DNA of 64,000 nucleotides from Sophora flavescens. Lineage: Eukaryota > Streptophyta > Magnoliopsida > Fabales > Fabaceae. The stretch spans positions 34,501 to 98,500 of the forward strand of contig JAUPTC010000114.1 in NCBI GenBank assembly GCA_030762895.1, in the 5' to 3' direction. Below are positions 32,269-44,258 of the stretch, piece by piece (positions within the stretch are counted from its first letter, which is position 1; every line of letters begins with the position of its first letter). The notes beneath the pieces were generated by a model. The model made no database searches, was not told the origin of the DNA, and saw only the letters and a program-made list of their open reading frames with translations. Position numbers and translations under genes: made by a program.

Positions 32269-33894
32269 ATGGATCAATCGGATAGCCCACATGCACGGGA
32301 GGACACTGTGGGGGCTTCGCAGGACCTGATCACGCCTACGCCTGATTCTAGTGTAAGTTTACATGTTATATACTATCTTTAGTCCTTCTTTTTGTCCATA
32401 CAGACATCACAGGCTCATAGGAAACGGGGTAGAGGAGCCACCTCGTTGAAGAAACTAGAGAAGGACAGGCAAAGCGGACAGAAGCTTGAGGTGTCCTTCG
32501 ATTCTAATCTAAATGCCCAGGGACCCCGTGCTAAAGAATTTAATAAGTGGGTGTTTCTACAAGTGAAGCGAAGACGTAAGCATCAACTACAACCATCGGA
32601 ATGACGTTCCACGAAGCGTTAAGGATCAGATTTGGGAGGCTATCACGGTATTTTACCTTTACATTCGTTTGATTTATATTATTAGATAATTATCGAGTTA
32701 TAATCCATCCAGTTGTTATGTATTTAATGTGTAGGTAGCTTGGGTGTGCCAAATGACGAGGATCATCGTCATAAATGTATGAAAATGGCATCAAAGCATT
32801 GGAATGGGTTCAAGCATGATCTTACCAGGTACTATGTATCTGGGAAGAAGCGGCTTGATAAAATGTTCTCGGATTATCCCTGGATTGATCAGGATACTTG
32901 GGATATGTTTGTCAGGAGTCGACGGGATGGAGAATTTCAGGTTGGTTGATTAAGTTAATTTTGTATGCTTATTATAGATCATTTAACTGTATTTAATTAT
33001 GTGTTTTTGTTTGAATAGGCTAAGGCAAATAAGGGTCGGCAGAATCAGGCGAAGACCGTCCACCGCCACACCATGTCTCAGGGTGGGTACCAGACTCGGA
33101 TCGAGCAGATGATGGCGGATAGGCTGAGGGCGAAGCAGGAAGAGCACTCTGCTAGGATTGAAAGAGGAGAGGTGCCTGAGGGCACACCATTAAGTCCTCC
33201 ATCCGACATCGACCGCGAGGATGTCCGGTTAGCCTACGCATGACAAAGACGGGATCTTTTAAAGTTGATGCCACTCGCGAAGTGGCAGATAAGATTGTAA
33301 GTAAATAATTAACTTGATTTCAATTGATATTTGTATAGATATTTGCAAAACTTTTCACTTGCACGTTTTTTCATTTTTTTTCATTGTAGATGGATCTTAA
33401 AGTACAATCCTCCCAGGGCGCATTCGTCCCTTCTGGACGGCGGGACGTCTTGATGACTGCTCTAGGCAAGAAAGACCATCCTGGTCGGGTTCTCGGTGTT
33501 CCTGGGAACGTGACCATCAAAGAATATTATGGCAAGTCTGCTTCACGAAAGCGGGTGGTCGATGAAGCATCAATTTTGGCTGACATTACTCAGCACCTCA
33601 TGTCCAACCCAGCTATTACAACACATCTGATGCAAGGCTTAATATCCAACCCAGAATTCAAGCAGGCGCTTGCCAGAGAGCTTTCCTCCGTCGGTACATC
33701 CCAGGACACCGCAGGGCATGCCAACCCTTCACATGTGAGCACAAAAGAGAGTTTTAGTAGGGCACATGTGGAGGACGATGAGTTGGCAGCTAGGGAGCGG
33801 GAGTTCGAAGTCCAACGCCATGAGCATGAGTTGGAAATGAAAAGGCGTGAGCTTGAGTTGGACTCCAAACGACGTGAGCTCGAAATGTTAACAA
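32269..33894 (+). pseudogene. TNP1-like plant transposase (PF03004) of CACTA-1
   Basis: Five exons can be read: 32269-32352, 32404-32647, 32735-32940, 33019-33298 and 33390-33894, with GT...AG borders. Exon 2 carries KKLEKDRQSGQKLEVSFD and, after a one-base frameshift near 32563, a VPRSVKDQIWEAIT segment. Exon 3 has HWNGFKHDLTRYYVSGKKR and YPWIDQDTWDMFVRSR. Exon 4 has a second frameshift near 33240. Exon 5 has MTALGKKDHPGRVLGVPGN and ends in a charged coiled coil (EREFEVQRHEHELEMKRREL). This order is typical of the Ptta/En/Spm 'plant transposase' family, thought to bind the subterminal repeats. The two frameshifts make it a pseudogene, although splice sites look intact. Confidence 0.8.
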
Positions 33895-33993
33895 AGGTAT
33901 GTATTCATTATTAATGTCCAAATTAGTCAAATAATTACTTGTGTTTTTTTTAATTATCAAAAACTTATCTATTTTATTTTTCCTAAACTGAAG

Positions 33994-35183
33994 GCCAAGT
34001 CGACGTCGGTGTCGCTGTCACCTATCACTCGTTTGTTCTCACTTGGTGAGGATTATGCGTTTGAGATTTTTGAATGTCCATTGGAGCACGATGGATGGGT
34101 GGCACGCCCAGATCAACGGAGGATATTTACCTTCTGTGGTGACGATCTCAGGCGCTGCGAAATAACGTCTGGATGAACAACAATGTTTTCAGTCTCTGGT
34201 GCACGTAAGTTAATTTTAATTTTATAACTTATTTATTTTTGGTATTTTTCCATTTAATAATTTATTTTAATTTCAATATATATATTATGTAATTAACATC
34301 CACACCTTTTCATATCTTAGGTATCTCCATCGTCTTCAGCTTGATAAGGGCGTTGCATCAGTTTATGGTTTCTTAGATCCATCAATCCTTCTGCCCGATT
34401 TCTTTGTTGGCGATGCATTGAGTAAATACTTAGGGAACTAGTTGGGAGACAATCCTAAAGAATTATATCTGACTCCCTACTGTATGAAAAGCCATTGGCA
34501 GTTATTCGTACTTCACCCGTCTAGGCATACTGTCATATTCTTCTGCTCTCTCCACCAAGATCCGCCACCGAAGGTGGTGGAAGCTGTAAATAAGTAAGTA
34601 ACTAATCTTAAATTTAATTTAAGTTTTAATATCAGTTGTTTTTAGTTTATTACACACGTGATATATGAATTTGTTAATTGATCGACATGATTATTTGTTT
34701 ATGATAGAGCGCTGAAGGCGAGTAGCATAAGTTGCGCCAACGGGAGAAGTAGGACTTCTAAGGCTAAAGAAAATCCTGTATGGAACATCCTCAAGGTTTG
34801 GTAGTTTATTTATCAAATAATTAATATTATAATTACTAATTTATATGTATATTCAACTGACGTTGAAATTAATTTTGTTGGTAGTCTCGATTTCAAATTG
34901 ACGGGTGGTCGTGCGCCTATTATGTCTTGCTTCATATGCTGAACATAGTCTCTGCATCTATTACGGATGGATGGAATAAGGTAATATTTAAACAACTTGT
35001 TAAATTATATATTATAGTTTTGAAGATGACTTGCATTGATGTTATTGTTATTATTGAACGTGTCTAGGCATTTATCGACCAATCTCCTATTCAAGAAGAT
35101 GAGTTAAGAGACTTGAGGATGCGCTTCGCTGAATTCTTCTTCAAGTATGCGGCTGAAAAAGGAATTGACAGGATACCTCCGTA
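33994..35183 (+). pseudogene. Ulp1-like C48 cysteine peptidase region of CACTA-1
   Basis: Exons can be read at about 33994-34205, 34321-34592, 34708-34794, 34885-34979 and 35067-35183. YLHRLQLDKGVASVYGFL, then YCMKSHWQLFVLHPSRH (His codon 34493-34495), then GWSCAYYVLLHMLNIV (Cys codon 34912-34914) follow the H...C order of Ulp1 peptidases. The region is in line with the TNP1-like exons, and such fusions are common in plant CACTA elements. Breaks are an in-frame TAG just after SKYLGN (about 34440) and a probable frameshift near 34170. Family members remove SUMO-like modifiers. The activity of TE-borne copies is unproven and this copy is not intact. Confidence 0.75.
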
Positions 35184-35409
35184 ATACTTAGATAAATAGT
35201 TTTTTTGTTAGACTTTAGAAACTAATTAATAACATGTATATATATATCCTTAGATTGGTAGTTTTGTTTTTTAGACATTGGAACTAAAATTTATTTATAT
35301 ATATACATGGGTTTTGGTTTTAAGTCCCCCCATTGTTCCATTTTTCCTTTGCAATTCTGTAATGTGTGTGATATTCTGTGTTACTGGGATATTTACTGAA
35401 TGCAGGGAT

Positions 35410-36819
35410 TGTTGGTGTAAGCCCTAGAGGCCAATGTATTTCTTTAGACTTACATTTGTATCTTGCTATTTCATATATATATATATGATATGAGGCATTC
35501 CAGTTTATTGTGTTACTTGTTTAAACATAATAAAGTCCTTAGAATAGAAATTTCTATTCAATAGAATATCAAGTATATGACTTGATCGTGAGACACTATT
35601 GAACAATGAAATCCTATTCTTAAATATCCGTAGTCAAGTATTTTATTAATAAGGACAATAATAATACAATTGAGACTATTATGTGTGCAGACTGATGACC
35701 ACATCTCACGGGTCATAGATATGAGATATCGAGTTGCCACACAGGTACGCATTAAGGTAATGATGTCTTTGGATTGACCCACCATGAGAACACTACATGG
35801 AGCGTTATGTGAGTGTCATAAGTAGTTCTCATAGTGACAATGGTGTATGTAATCCTTCGACCTGAAATCACTACGATCCCTACATGAGGAGTCGTGTGCT
35901 TTAATATCGTCAAACGTCATCTGTAGTAGGATGATTATAAAGACGATCATTGGGCATACCACGAGCCATGCGGAGGGATGTGAGTGACCTAGATGGAATT
36001 TGTCCCTCCTACATAACAGGAGTAATATCTGTGGGCCCCCTGATAGAGTGAGACTGTAAAATGCATGGCCGTGCTGAAATGAGTCAATATGAGATATTGA
36101 CCTCATTTGTTGTTAAGTCTACTCGGGTATCAGGGAACATGATATTGAACCATACAAGGGTGACACATTCTATGCCTTGTGTTCAATATAGATATATGGA
36201 CAAAGGGATAACAATGCACATGAATATTTGTCACAGAAAGGTTTCGTCAAATCACTGACTTTCTCACTACTTAGGTAGCAGTGATGTATTGCTAGATACC
36301 GCTCACATTGTTTGTAATATTAAATGGGATTTAATATTACGCTAACGTATTGGGAACCTATAGGGTCACACACAAAAGAGCGGATTAAAAGAAGCATTAA
36401 AAGAAAGTTGGACTTTCCTATTGGGCCTAGCGCATAGTAGATGGGCTTAGGTCAAATGTTGCTCACTAACTCACTTAAGGAGGTGATACTATAAGTAGAC
36501 CACTTAAGTTGTTGTGCCCACACGGTTGATAACCTAGCCGCACAAAAGAGAGTAAGTGTGAACAACAAAGTCTCGGTTTTGAAGCTAGCACTGTGAGACA
36601 GAGACGCTTCGGTTCGTGACGCTGGACGCTCACGGAATCCGCTCGTGTGGATACCTCTAGAGACACCGTTCGTGCGGTGTTCGTGATAGACGAATTTCAA
36701 CAAACAGCCATCGCTTCAAGAGGTAAACTTTCGAATCATGAATCATGACCATTCGCAAGGATCCTTCGATGGGAATTTTTCCGCTGCGTTTCTTTTGTTT
36801 TATACGCAAATTCCCAATA
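35410..36819 (+). repeat. 5' LTR of the copia element
   Basis: 1410 bp, starting TGTTGGTGTAAGCC and ending TTCCCAATA; the sister LTR ends TTCCCAACA, so the terminal CA is changed here. A TATA-like ACTATAAGT lies at 36488-36496, about 1080 bp in. The short minus-strand ORFs (for example 36452-36703) are repeated in both LTRs and are not genes. Confidence 0.92.
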
Positions 36820-36820
36820 G

Positions 36821-36832
36821 TGGTATCAGAGC
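36821..36832 (+). other. Primer binding site, initiator tRNA-Met type
   Basis: TGGTATCAGAGC directly follows the LTR with a one-base spacer. This is the classic plant copia primer site. Confidence 0.93.
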
Positions 36833-38869
36833 CGCTTGCGAAACCATGATTCTATTACGTGGTTTATCTGTTATGTATGATAACATGTTTGTAATGTGAA
36901 TCGTTTTCTGAAAATTGGTTTTGAAAATCGTTTGCATCTGGTTTGCGAAACCTTGTTTCTGTGATTTTCGTATGTATATGATATATATGTCTATTGCATG
37001 TTTGTGTATATATGCGATATGTACATTGGTTCTGAATCCTTATTATGTTCTGCGATGGCATCAAATGTTGATGTTAAACATGATTGTTTTCAGTTCTGTG
37101 TTGGCGGCGTTAAGGGGTTTCAGACATGAAAAGTTCATGTTGTTGCGGCTGAGGTTCCAAGTGTTGAAACCGTAGTCGTCGTTCCTTGCAACGTGAAGTG
37201 TTCACGGGCCTTGCGGTTTTAGGGTTGAAAGGTTGACGCCCTAGCCACCAAGGAAGCGAGGCACACCCGAATTTCGGAATTTCCAGCGGGACCCCCGTGC
37301 TACCTCTGCGTAGTGTGTAATTTCGAAATTCAAATTTTGAAATTTTATATCACCATTTAATAATTATATCAATCACAATAAATGTGATTTATAGTAACAT
37401 CAATTATAATAAATGTGATTTATTATATATATGTTACGGTTTCAAAATTCAGATTTTGAAATGTGATTTATATCAATCACAATAAATGTGATTTATAGTA
37501 ACATCAATTATAATAAATGTGATTTATTATATATATGTTACGTTTTCAAAATTCAGATTTTGAAATGTGATTTATATCAATTACAATAAATGTGATTTAT
37601 TACAATAAATGTGATTTATGTTAATTGAATAAATGTGATTTATGTCAATTACAATAAATGTGATTTGTGGTAACAACAATTGCAATAAATGTGATTTATG
37701 TCATTTACAATAAATATGATTTATAATAAATGTGATTTGTGGTAACAACAATTGCAATAAATATGATTTATAGTAACATCTATTATAATAAATGTGATTT
37801 ATTATATATATATGTTATGTTTTCAAAATTCAGATTTTGAAATCTCTAATTTATGAAATTAATAATAATAATGATTATGTGTTATTATTGGTTGTTACTA
37901 TTTATTTGGTGATGTATGGTGAATGGTTATGGCCTTAGTCCTTTTACCTTTTGGTTTATATTTTGAAATACGGCCTGCGAGCCGTGCCTTTCTCTTATAT
38001 TCCATATGTATCTTCTTTTCTCATCTCACTCCCCTCATATGTAAAATGAGGTTTCTGTTTATGTAATGTAATGATGGAGACAAGAAGACGCTATCACGTG
38101 GGAGATCTTGCTTGGAGAAGCTTGGACGCTCCTAGGTTTTAGTTTAGATTCTCTCTTTGGCTTGGGAGAATCAATGCGTTAGGGGCCATAACCATATCAC
38201 ATTTATTTACCTTATATATGTATGAGATGCATGTATGTATATAGTATGTTAAAAGATGTTTAACTAATATATGTATGCGATGCATGTATGAAAATAGTAA
38301 GTTAAAGAGTTTAACAAATGATGAGATCAAGTTTTAATCAAATCCCTCAAAAGGAAATATTAAGTCACATTTAAAGGCCTTTCGATGCATGGCACTCGTC
38401 AAGACTACTATCGATTAAGTGTGGGTCCGCCAAAGCGGGGTACCTTTATCTATAATAGTAAGGCGCGATGGGACAAATGTAATGTTCAATTGCTATCCAT
38501 TGGGTCTGACTTAACTAAGCCAACTTCAATAGGATTGAAAGGCTTAGAGGCTTATAAGTTGGGCTTTAGTCCATGTGATGGATTTGAATAAGAGTTATTC
38601 ACCCAACTATCCAAGAGTTGCATGAGATGCAATCGGAAAGTGTTTCCTACCTAAATAACCGAATTTTGGGTGATCAGCCAAAGCTGACTTAAAGCTAGGT
38701 GAAATATGGATCTTGGCCCACTAGAAAATCTTCCAACGGGATTTTCCGAATCAATGATGAGGGTCATTGTTTTGAGTAAAATAGTGGGAGGCGTATTTAA
38801 TTAAAGACCTTATTAAATAACTTCATGGCATGATACTTATACTTTGCATATTTATCTCTGTAGATTACC
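36833..38869 (+). other. Copia leader with AT-rich tandem repeats
   Basis: A 2-kb non-coding leader before gag. From about 37340 to 37840 it is built of repeated AATAAATGTGATTTAT units in variable spacing, with a longer unit ending TTTCAAAATTCAGATTTTG repeated about three times. At 38216-38310 a second small repeat (TATGTATGAGATGCATGTAT-like) appears twice. No ORF of interest is seen. Confidence 0.75.
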
Positions 38870-39277
38870 ATGGCATCAAACACATCAAGTAACCTATCAT
38901 TGCGATCCGTCCTTGAGAAGGACAAACTATCCGGAACGAATTTTCTGGACTGGTACAGAAACTTGAGGATTGTCCTCAAACATGAGAAAAAGATGTATGT
39001 TCTTGAGGAGCCTATTCCTGAGAAGCCACCGGCTTCAAGTGCTCCTAGGGCTGACAGGGGATGCTTATAAGAAGCATCGGGATGACGCCTTAGACGTGGG
39101 CTGTCTTATGCTTGCTTGCCATGACCTCGAGCTGCAAAAGCAACATGAGACCATGGAGGCGTACGATATGATCGTGCACCTCAAGCTGCTCTACCAAGAG
39201 CAAGCAAGCAAGAGGAACCGCCCAAAATACCGGAAGAAAGCAAGAAGAAGAAGGGAAGTGAGACTTCCACTTCAGGT
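38870..39277 (+). pseudogene. gag: Copia gag with internal deletion
   Basis: ATG at 38870 opens MASNTSSNLSLRSVLEKDKL and NFLDWYRNLRIVLKHEKK, the normal copia Gag start. A frameshift near 39050 moves the reading to AYKKHRDDALDVGCLMLA and ETMEAYDMIVHLKLLYQEQA. There the protein jumps straight to a basic stretch next to protease. The C-terminal capsid part and the CCHC zinc knuckle are missing, probably lost between short CAAGCAAG repeats at about 39199-39210. No functional Gag can come from this copy. Confidence 0.8.
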
Positions 39278-40785
39278 ATGTTTGTTATAGAAGTCAATTT
39301 ATCTACTTCTGCATCATGGGTATTAGATACCGGATGTGGTTCTCACATTTGTACAAATGTGCAGGATCTAAACAGGAGTAGACCATTGGCAAAGGGCGAA
39401 GTCGACCTACGAGTTGGAAATGGAGCAAAGGTTGCTGCTTTAGCCGTAGGGACTTATGTATTGACTTTGCCCACTGGGCTTACTATTCAGTTAGAGAACT
39501 GTTATTTTGTGCCTGCAATTAGCAGGAATATCATTTCCATTTCTTGTTTGGACAAGATTGGTTTTTCTTTTATAATAAAGAACAAAAGTTGTTCTATTTA
39601 TTTGAATGATATTTTCTATGCTAGTGCACACATGAGTAATGGACTTTATGTCCTTGATCTTGAAATGCCCATCTATAACGTAAATACTAAGAGGATCAAA
39701 TCAAATGAGTTGAACCCGTCTTATCTTTGGCATTATCGTTTAGGCCATATAAATGAGAAGCGCATTTCGAAGCTCCATAAAGATGGACTCTTGGACTCAT
39801 TTGATTATGAATCATATGAGATATGTGAGTCTTGTTTATTGGGAAAGATGACCAAAGCTCCATTCACCGGCAAAGGTGAAAGAGCCAACGATCTTTTGGG
39901 TCTTATACATAGTGATGTATGCGGACCCCTAAACACATTAGCTAGAGGTGGTTTTCAGTACTTCATCGCATTTACTGATGATTTCAGTAGATATGGATCT
40001 GTGTATCTGATGAAACATAAATCGGAATCCTTTGAAAAGTTCAAGGAATTCAAAAATGAGGTACAAAACCAACTTGGTAAAAATATTAAAGCTCTTCGAT
40101 CAGATCGATGTGGTGAATATTTGAGCCTAGAGTTTGATGATCATCTGAAAGAGTGTGGGATTTTATCTCAACTCACTCCACCTGGAACACCACAATGGAA
40201 TGGTGTTTCTGAGAGGAGAAATCGAACCTTGTTGGACATGGTTCGGTCTATGATGAGTCATGAAAACCTTCCAAACTCCTTTTGGGGATATGCTCTATTG
40301 TGGACAGCTTTTACACTTAACCGTGTTCCATCCAAAAGCGGTAGAAAAGACACCATATGAGATATGGGTGGTAGACGACCCAGCATGTCTTTTATGAAGA
40401 TTTGGGGTTGTGAAGCATATGTAAAACGTCAAGTTTCTAATAAGCTTGATCCCAAATCTGATAAATGCTTCTTTGTGGGGTATCCCAAAGAAACCAAGGG
40501 ATACTATTTCTATAATCCTTAGAAGGCAAAGTGTTTGTCGCACGGATTTGGTGTATTCCTAGAAAAGGAGTTTATCTCCATAGGAACCAGTGGGAGGAAG
40601 ATAGAACTTGAAGAAATTCAAGAATCACAGAGTAGTGACCTACCATTGGTGGAGCAGGAGCAACCTTCACGAGAATCTTTGTGGAGGAACAACCCGCTCG
40701 AGTAGCACAAGACCAGCGTAGGTCTAACAGGATACGTCACCGGCTGAGAGATATGGATTTCTCATGACTCCACAAGGTGATGTAT
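39278..40785 (+). pseudogene. pol: Copia protease and integrase
   Basis: The frame 39278-40360 (360 codons) is open. The protease core is WVLDTGCGSHICTN. The GAG-pre-integrase zinc region LWHYRLGHINEKRISKL ends with CESCLLGK. The integrase catalytic domain shows HSDVCGPLN (first Asp), FTDDFSRYG, and NGVSERRNRTLLDM near the catalytic Glu. A frameshift at about 40335-40360 stops it. Out-of-frame remains of the integrase C-terminus (FMKIWGCEAYVKRQVSNKLD, FFVGYPKETKGYYFYNP) continue to about 40700. A protein from this copy would lack the integrase end and the reverse transcriptase. Confidence 0.85.
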
Positions 40786-42382
40786 TGCTCATGGATCAAG
40801 ATGAGCCTGTGACCTACCGGGAGGCCATTGCGGCCCCGAGAATGCGAGAAGTGGCTTGAGGCCATGAAATCGAGATGGATTCCATGTACACCAACCAGGT
40901 ATGGACCTTGGTAGAGCCACTGAAGGGGTAAAACCTATAGGGTGCAAGTGGGTTTTCAAAAAGAAAACCGACATGGATGGTAAGGTACACACCTTTAAGG
41001 CGCGATTGGTCGCTAAGGGTTTCAAGCAAATTCATGGTGTCGACTATGATGAGACCTTTTCACCTGTTGCGATGCTTAAATCCGTCCAGGATCTTACTTG
41101 CTATCGCTGCATACCATGATTATGAGATATGGCAGATGGATGTCAAAACTGCCTTCCTTAATGGAAAGCTTCTTGAGGATGTGTACATGACACAACCTGA
41201 AGGCTTTGACATTTGAGAGGATGCCCGAAAGGTATGTAAATTGCAGCGGTCAATCTATGGATTGAAGCAAGCTTCGAGAAGTTGGAACCTTCGTTTTGAT
41301 GATCTTTGTAAGACGATGCGGATTCATCAAAAATGAAGATGAACCTTGTGTCTACAAGAAGGTTAGTGGGAGCATTGTTGTTTTTTCCGGTGTTATATGT
41401 AGATGACATATTACTCATTGGAAATGACATCCCTACACTACAAAATGTAAAGACATGGTTAGGGAATTGCTTCTCTATGAAAGATTTGGGTGAGGCTACC
41501 TATGTATTGGGAATCAGGATCTATAGGGATAGATCGCTGAAATTGCTTGGCCTAAGTCAGAGTACATACATAGACAAAGTGTTGAGACGCTTTAACATGC
41601 ATGAATCCAAGAAAGGACTCTTGCCTATGTCACATGGTATATGCCTATCAAAGGCGCAATCCCCTTCCACTCAAGAAGAAAGGGATCGCATGAGTAAGAT
41701 TCCATATGCATCCGCAATTGGATCTATCATGTATGCCATGTTATGTACTCGACCAGATGTATCGTATGCTTTAAGCATAACGGCAGTACCGATCGATCCC
41801 GGTGAAAGTCAGTGCTGCTGTCAAGAGCATCCTTAAGTACTTGAGAAGAACTAAGGATTCGTTCTTGGTATATGGAGGTGAGGAAGAGCTTGATGTAATA
41901 GGTTACACCGATGCTAGCTTCCGGACCGATAAGGATGATTCCGGATCGTAATCCGGTTATGTGTTCTGCCTGAATGGCGGGGGTGTGAGCTGGAAAAGTT
42001 GAAGCGAGGAGACGAGTTGCCGATTCTACTACAGAGGTTGAGTATATTGCTGCCTCTAATGCAGCAAAGGAGGCTGTTTGGATCAGGAAGTTCATTTCTT
42101 GAGCTTGGTGCGGTTTCTGGTATTGTGGACCCCATTGATCTCTATTGTGATAACAATGGGGCCATTGCACAAGCTAAGGAACCTAGATCTCATCAGCGAT
42201 CCAAACATATACTTAGGCGCTTCCATCTCATTCGAGAGATTATCAATAGAGGAGATGTGAAGATATGCGAGTACCAACACTTGATAACGTTCTTTGACCC
42301 ACTTACGAAACCTCTTGCTCAACAGAAGCATGAAGGTCACACTAGATCGATGGGCATTAGATTGATGCCTGATTGGCTCTAG
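40786..42382 (+). pseudogene. pol: Copia reverse transcriptase and RNase H, broken
   Basis: Pieces in several frames: GCKWVFKKKTDMDGKVHTFK and YDETFSPVAMLKSV (40901-41080), then WQMDVKTAFLNGKLLEDVYM, then SIYGLKQASRSWN. The YVDD active site is at 41396-41407 in the frame 41333-41836, followed by KDLGEATYVLGIRIYRDRS. RNase H remains include YTDASF (from 41904), LYCDNNGAIAQAKEPRSHQR and IREIINRGDVKICEY up to the stop at 42382. At least four frameshifts or stops interrupt the region. Confidence 0.85.
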
Positions 42383-42396
42383 TGCTAGTGGGAGAT
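42381..42396 (+). other. Polypurine tract region of the copia element
   Basis: AGTGCTAGTGGGAGAT sits immediately before the 3' LTR. The purine-rich GTGGGAGA core is the usual plus-strand primer of plant copia elements. Confidence 0.75.
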
Positions 42397-43805
42397 TGTT
42401 GGTGTAAGCCCTAGAGGCCAATGTATTTCTTTAGACTTACATTTGTATCTTGCTATTTCATATATATATATGATATGAGGCATTCCAGTTTATTGTGTTA
42501 CTTGTTTAAACATAATAAAGTCCTTAGAATAGAAATTTCTGTTCAATAGAATATCAAGTATATGACTTGATCGTGAGACACTATTGAACAATGAAATCCT
42601 ATTCTTAAATATCCGTAGTCAAGTATTTTATTAATAAGGACAATAATAATACAATTGAGACTATTATGTGTGCAGACTGATGACCACATCTCACGGGTCA
42701 TAGATATGAGATATCGAGTTGCCACATAGGTACGCATTAAGGTAATGATGTACTGGATTGACCCACCATGAGAACACTACATGGAGAGTTATGTGAGTGT
42801 CATAAGTAGTTCTCAAAGTGACAATGGTGTATGTAATCCTTCGACCTGAAATCACTACGATCCCTACATGAGGAGTCGTGTGTTTTAATATCGTCAAACG
42901 TCATCTGTAATAGGATGATTATAAAGACGATCATTGGGCATACCACGAGCCCTGCGGAGGGATGTGAGTGACCTAGATGGAATTTGTCCCTCCTACATAA
43001 CAGGAGTAATATCTGTGGGCCCCACGATAGAGTGAGATCGTAAAATGCACGGCCGTCTTTGAAATGAGTCAATATGAGATATTGACCTCATTTGTTGTTA
43101 AGTCTACTCGGGTATCAGGGAACATGATATTGAACCATACAAGGGTGACACATTCTATGCCTTGTGTTCAATATAGATATATGGACAAAGGGATAACAAT
43201 GCACATGAATATTTGTCACAGAAAGTTTTCGTCAAATAACTTTCTTTCTCACTACTTAGGTAGCAGTGATGTATTGCTAGATACCGCATCCTTTGTTTGT
43301 AATATTAAATGGGATTTAATATTACTGCTAACGTATTGGGAACCTATAGGGTCACACACAAAAGAGCGGATTAAAAGAAGCATTAAAAGAAAGTTGGACT
43401 TTCCTATTGGGCCTAGCGCATAGTAGATGGGCTTAGGTCAAATGTTGCTCACTAACTCACTTAAGGAGGTGATACTATATGTAGACCACTGAAGTTGTTG
43501 TTCCCACACGGTTGATAACCTAGCCGCACAAAAGAGAGTAAGTGTGAACAACAAAGTCTCGATTTTGAAGCTAGCACTGTGAGACAGAGACGCTTCGGTT
43601 CGTGACGTTGGACGCTCACGGAATCCGCTCGTGTGGATACCTCTAGAGACACCGTTCGTGCGGTGTTCGTGATAGACGAATTTCAACAAACAGCCATCGC
43701 TTCAAGAGGTAAACTTTCGAATCATGAATCATGACCATTCGCAAGGATCCTTCGATGGGAATTTTTCCGCTGCGTTTCTTTTGTTTTATACGCAAATTCC
43801 CAACA
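42397..43805 (+). repeat. 3' LTR of the copia element
   Basis: 1409 bp, TGTTGGTG...CCCAACA. It is nearly identical to 35410-36819, with the TATA-like site at about 43475. It is followed by the TSD GGGAT and then CACTA-1 sequence. Confidence 0.93.
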
Positions 43806-43854
43806 GGGATAGCTGAGGGGAGTGATATTTTAAAACTGAATTAAAAAAAACCTA

Positions 43855-44258
43855 TTAACGTCAGTTGTATCAAACAACTGACGTTAATAGTATTTTATAA
43901 AATATACGGTACACTATTAACGTCAGTTGTTTCTTACAACTGACGTTAAAATTAAACCTTTAACGTCAGTTCTTTATAACAACTGACGTTAGTTTTAACA
44001 AAATTAACGTCCGTTGTCTTAAAGAACTGACGTTAATAGTTTTATGTTTAACGTCAGTTGTTTAAAAAACTGACGTTAATTTTTACAAATTTAACGTCAG
44101 TTTTGTTAAAGAACCGACGCTAATAGTTTTATATTTAACGTCAGTTCTCAACTGACGTTAAAATATTAACTATTAACGTCAGCTATATTTACGTCAGTCA
44201 GTATTCCGACGTAAAAAATCAATTTTAACTGACGTAAAAAGCACTTATTGCACTAGTG
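43855..44258 (+). repeat. CACTA-1 right subterminal and terminal repeats
   Basis: Seven or eight TTAACGTCAGTTGT/ACAACTGACGTTAA units packed in 400 bp, ending in CACTAGTG. This is much more compact than the left side, where the units are spread over 2.6 kb. Confidence 0.88.

Larger units (their letters stand above)
35410..43805 (+). mobile_element. Ty1/copia retrotransposon inside CACTA-1, TSD GGGAT
   Basis: LTRs are 35410-36819 and 42397-43805, flanked by GGGAT at 35405-35409 and 43806-43810. Order is primer site, 2-kb leader, gag, protease, integrase, reverse transcriptase, RNase H, with integrase before reverse transcriptase, as expected for copia. Integrase runs into a frameshift, RT and RNase H are in pieces, and gag lacks its nucleocapsid part. 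The LTRs are nearly identical over 1.4 kb (differences include one AT step near 35475 and the last bases AATA versus AACA), so it landed recently. Confidence 0.93.
28832..44258 (+). mobile_element. CACTA-1 (En/Spm) DNA transposon, TSD TCA, with nested copia element
   Basis: The ends are CACTAGTGGAAAA and, inverted, CACTAGTGCAATA. The 3-bp duplication TCA lies at 28829-28831 and 44259-44261, and joining the flanks restores GGTATCATATGCC of the satellite. Subterminal regions are full of TAACGTCAGTT/AACTGACGTTA inverted repeats. Coding content is a TNP1-like gene followed by a Ulp1-like peptidase region; no TNP2 transposase is visible. Without the copia insert (35410-43805) it is about 7 kb. It would need a TNP2-type transposase from elsewhere. 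Confidence 0.92.

Noticed and set aside
33994..35183. Ulp1-like gene as a host SUMO protease
   Set aside because: It lies inside a CACTA element with matching TSDs, follows TNP1-like exons and is broken.
36452..36703. 83-codon minus-strand ORF, repeated at 43438-43689
   Set aside because: It is in both LTRs of the copia element and overlaps the promoter region; duplication explains its conservation.
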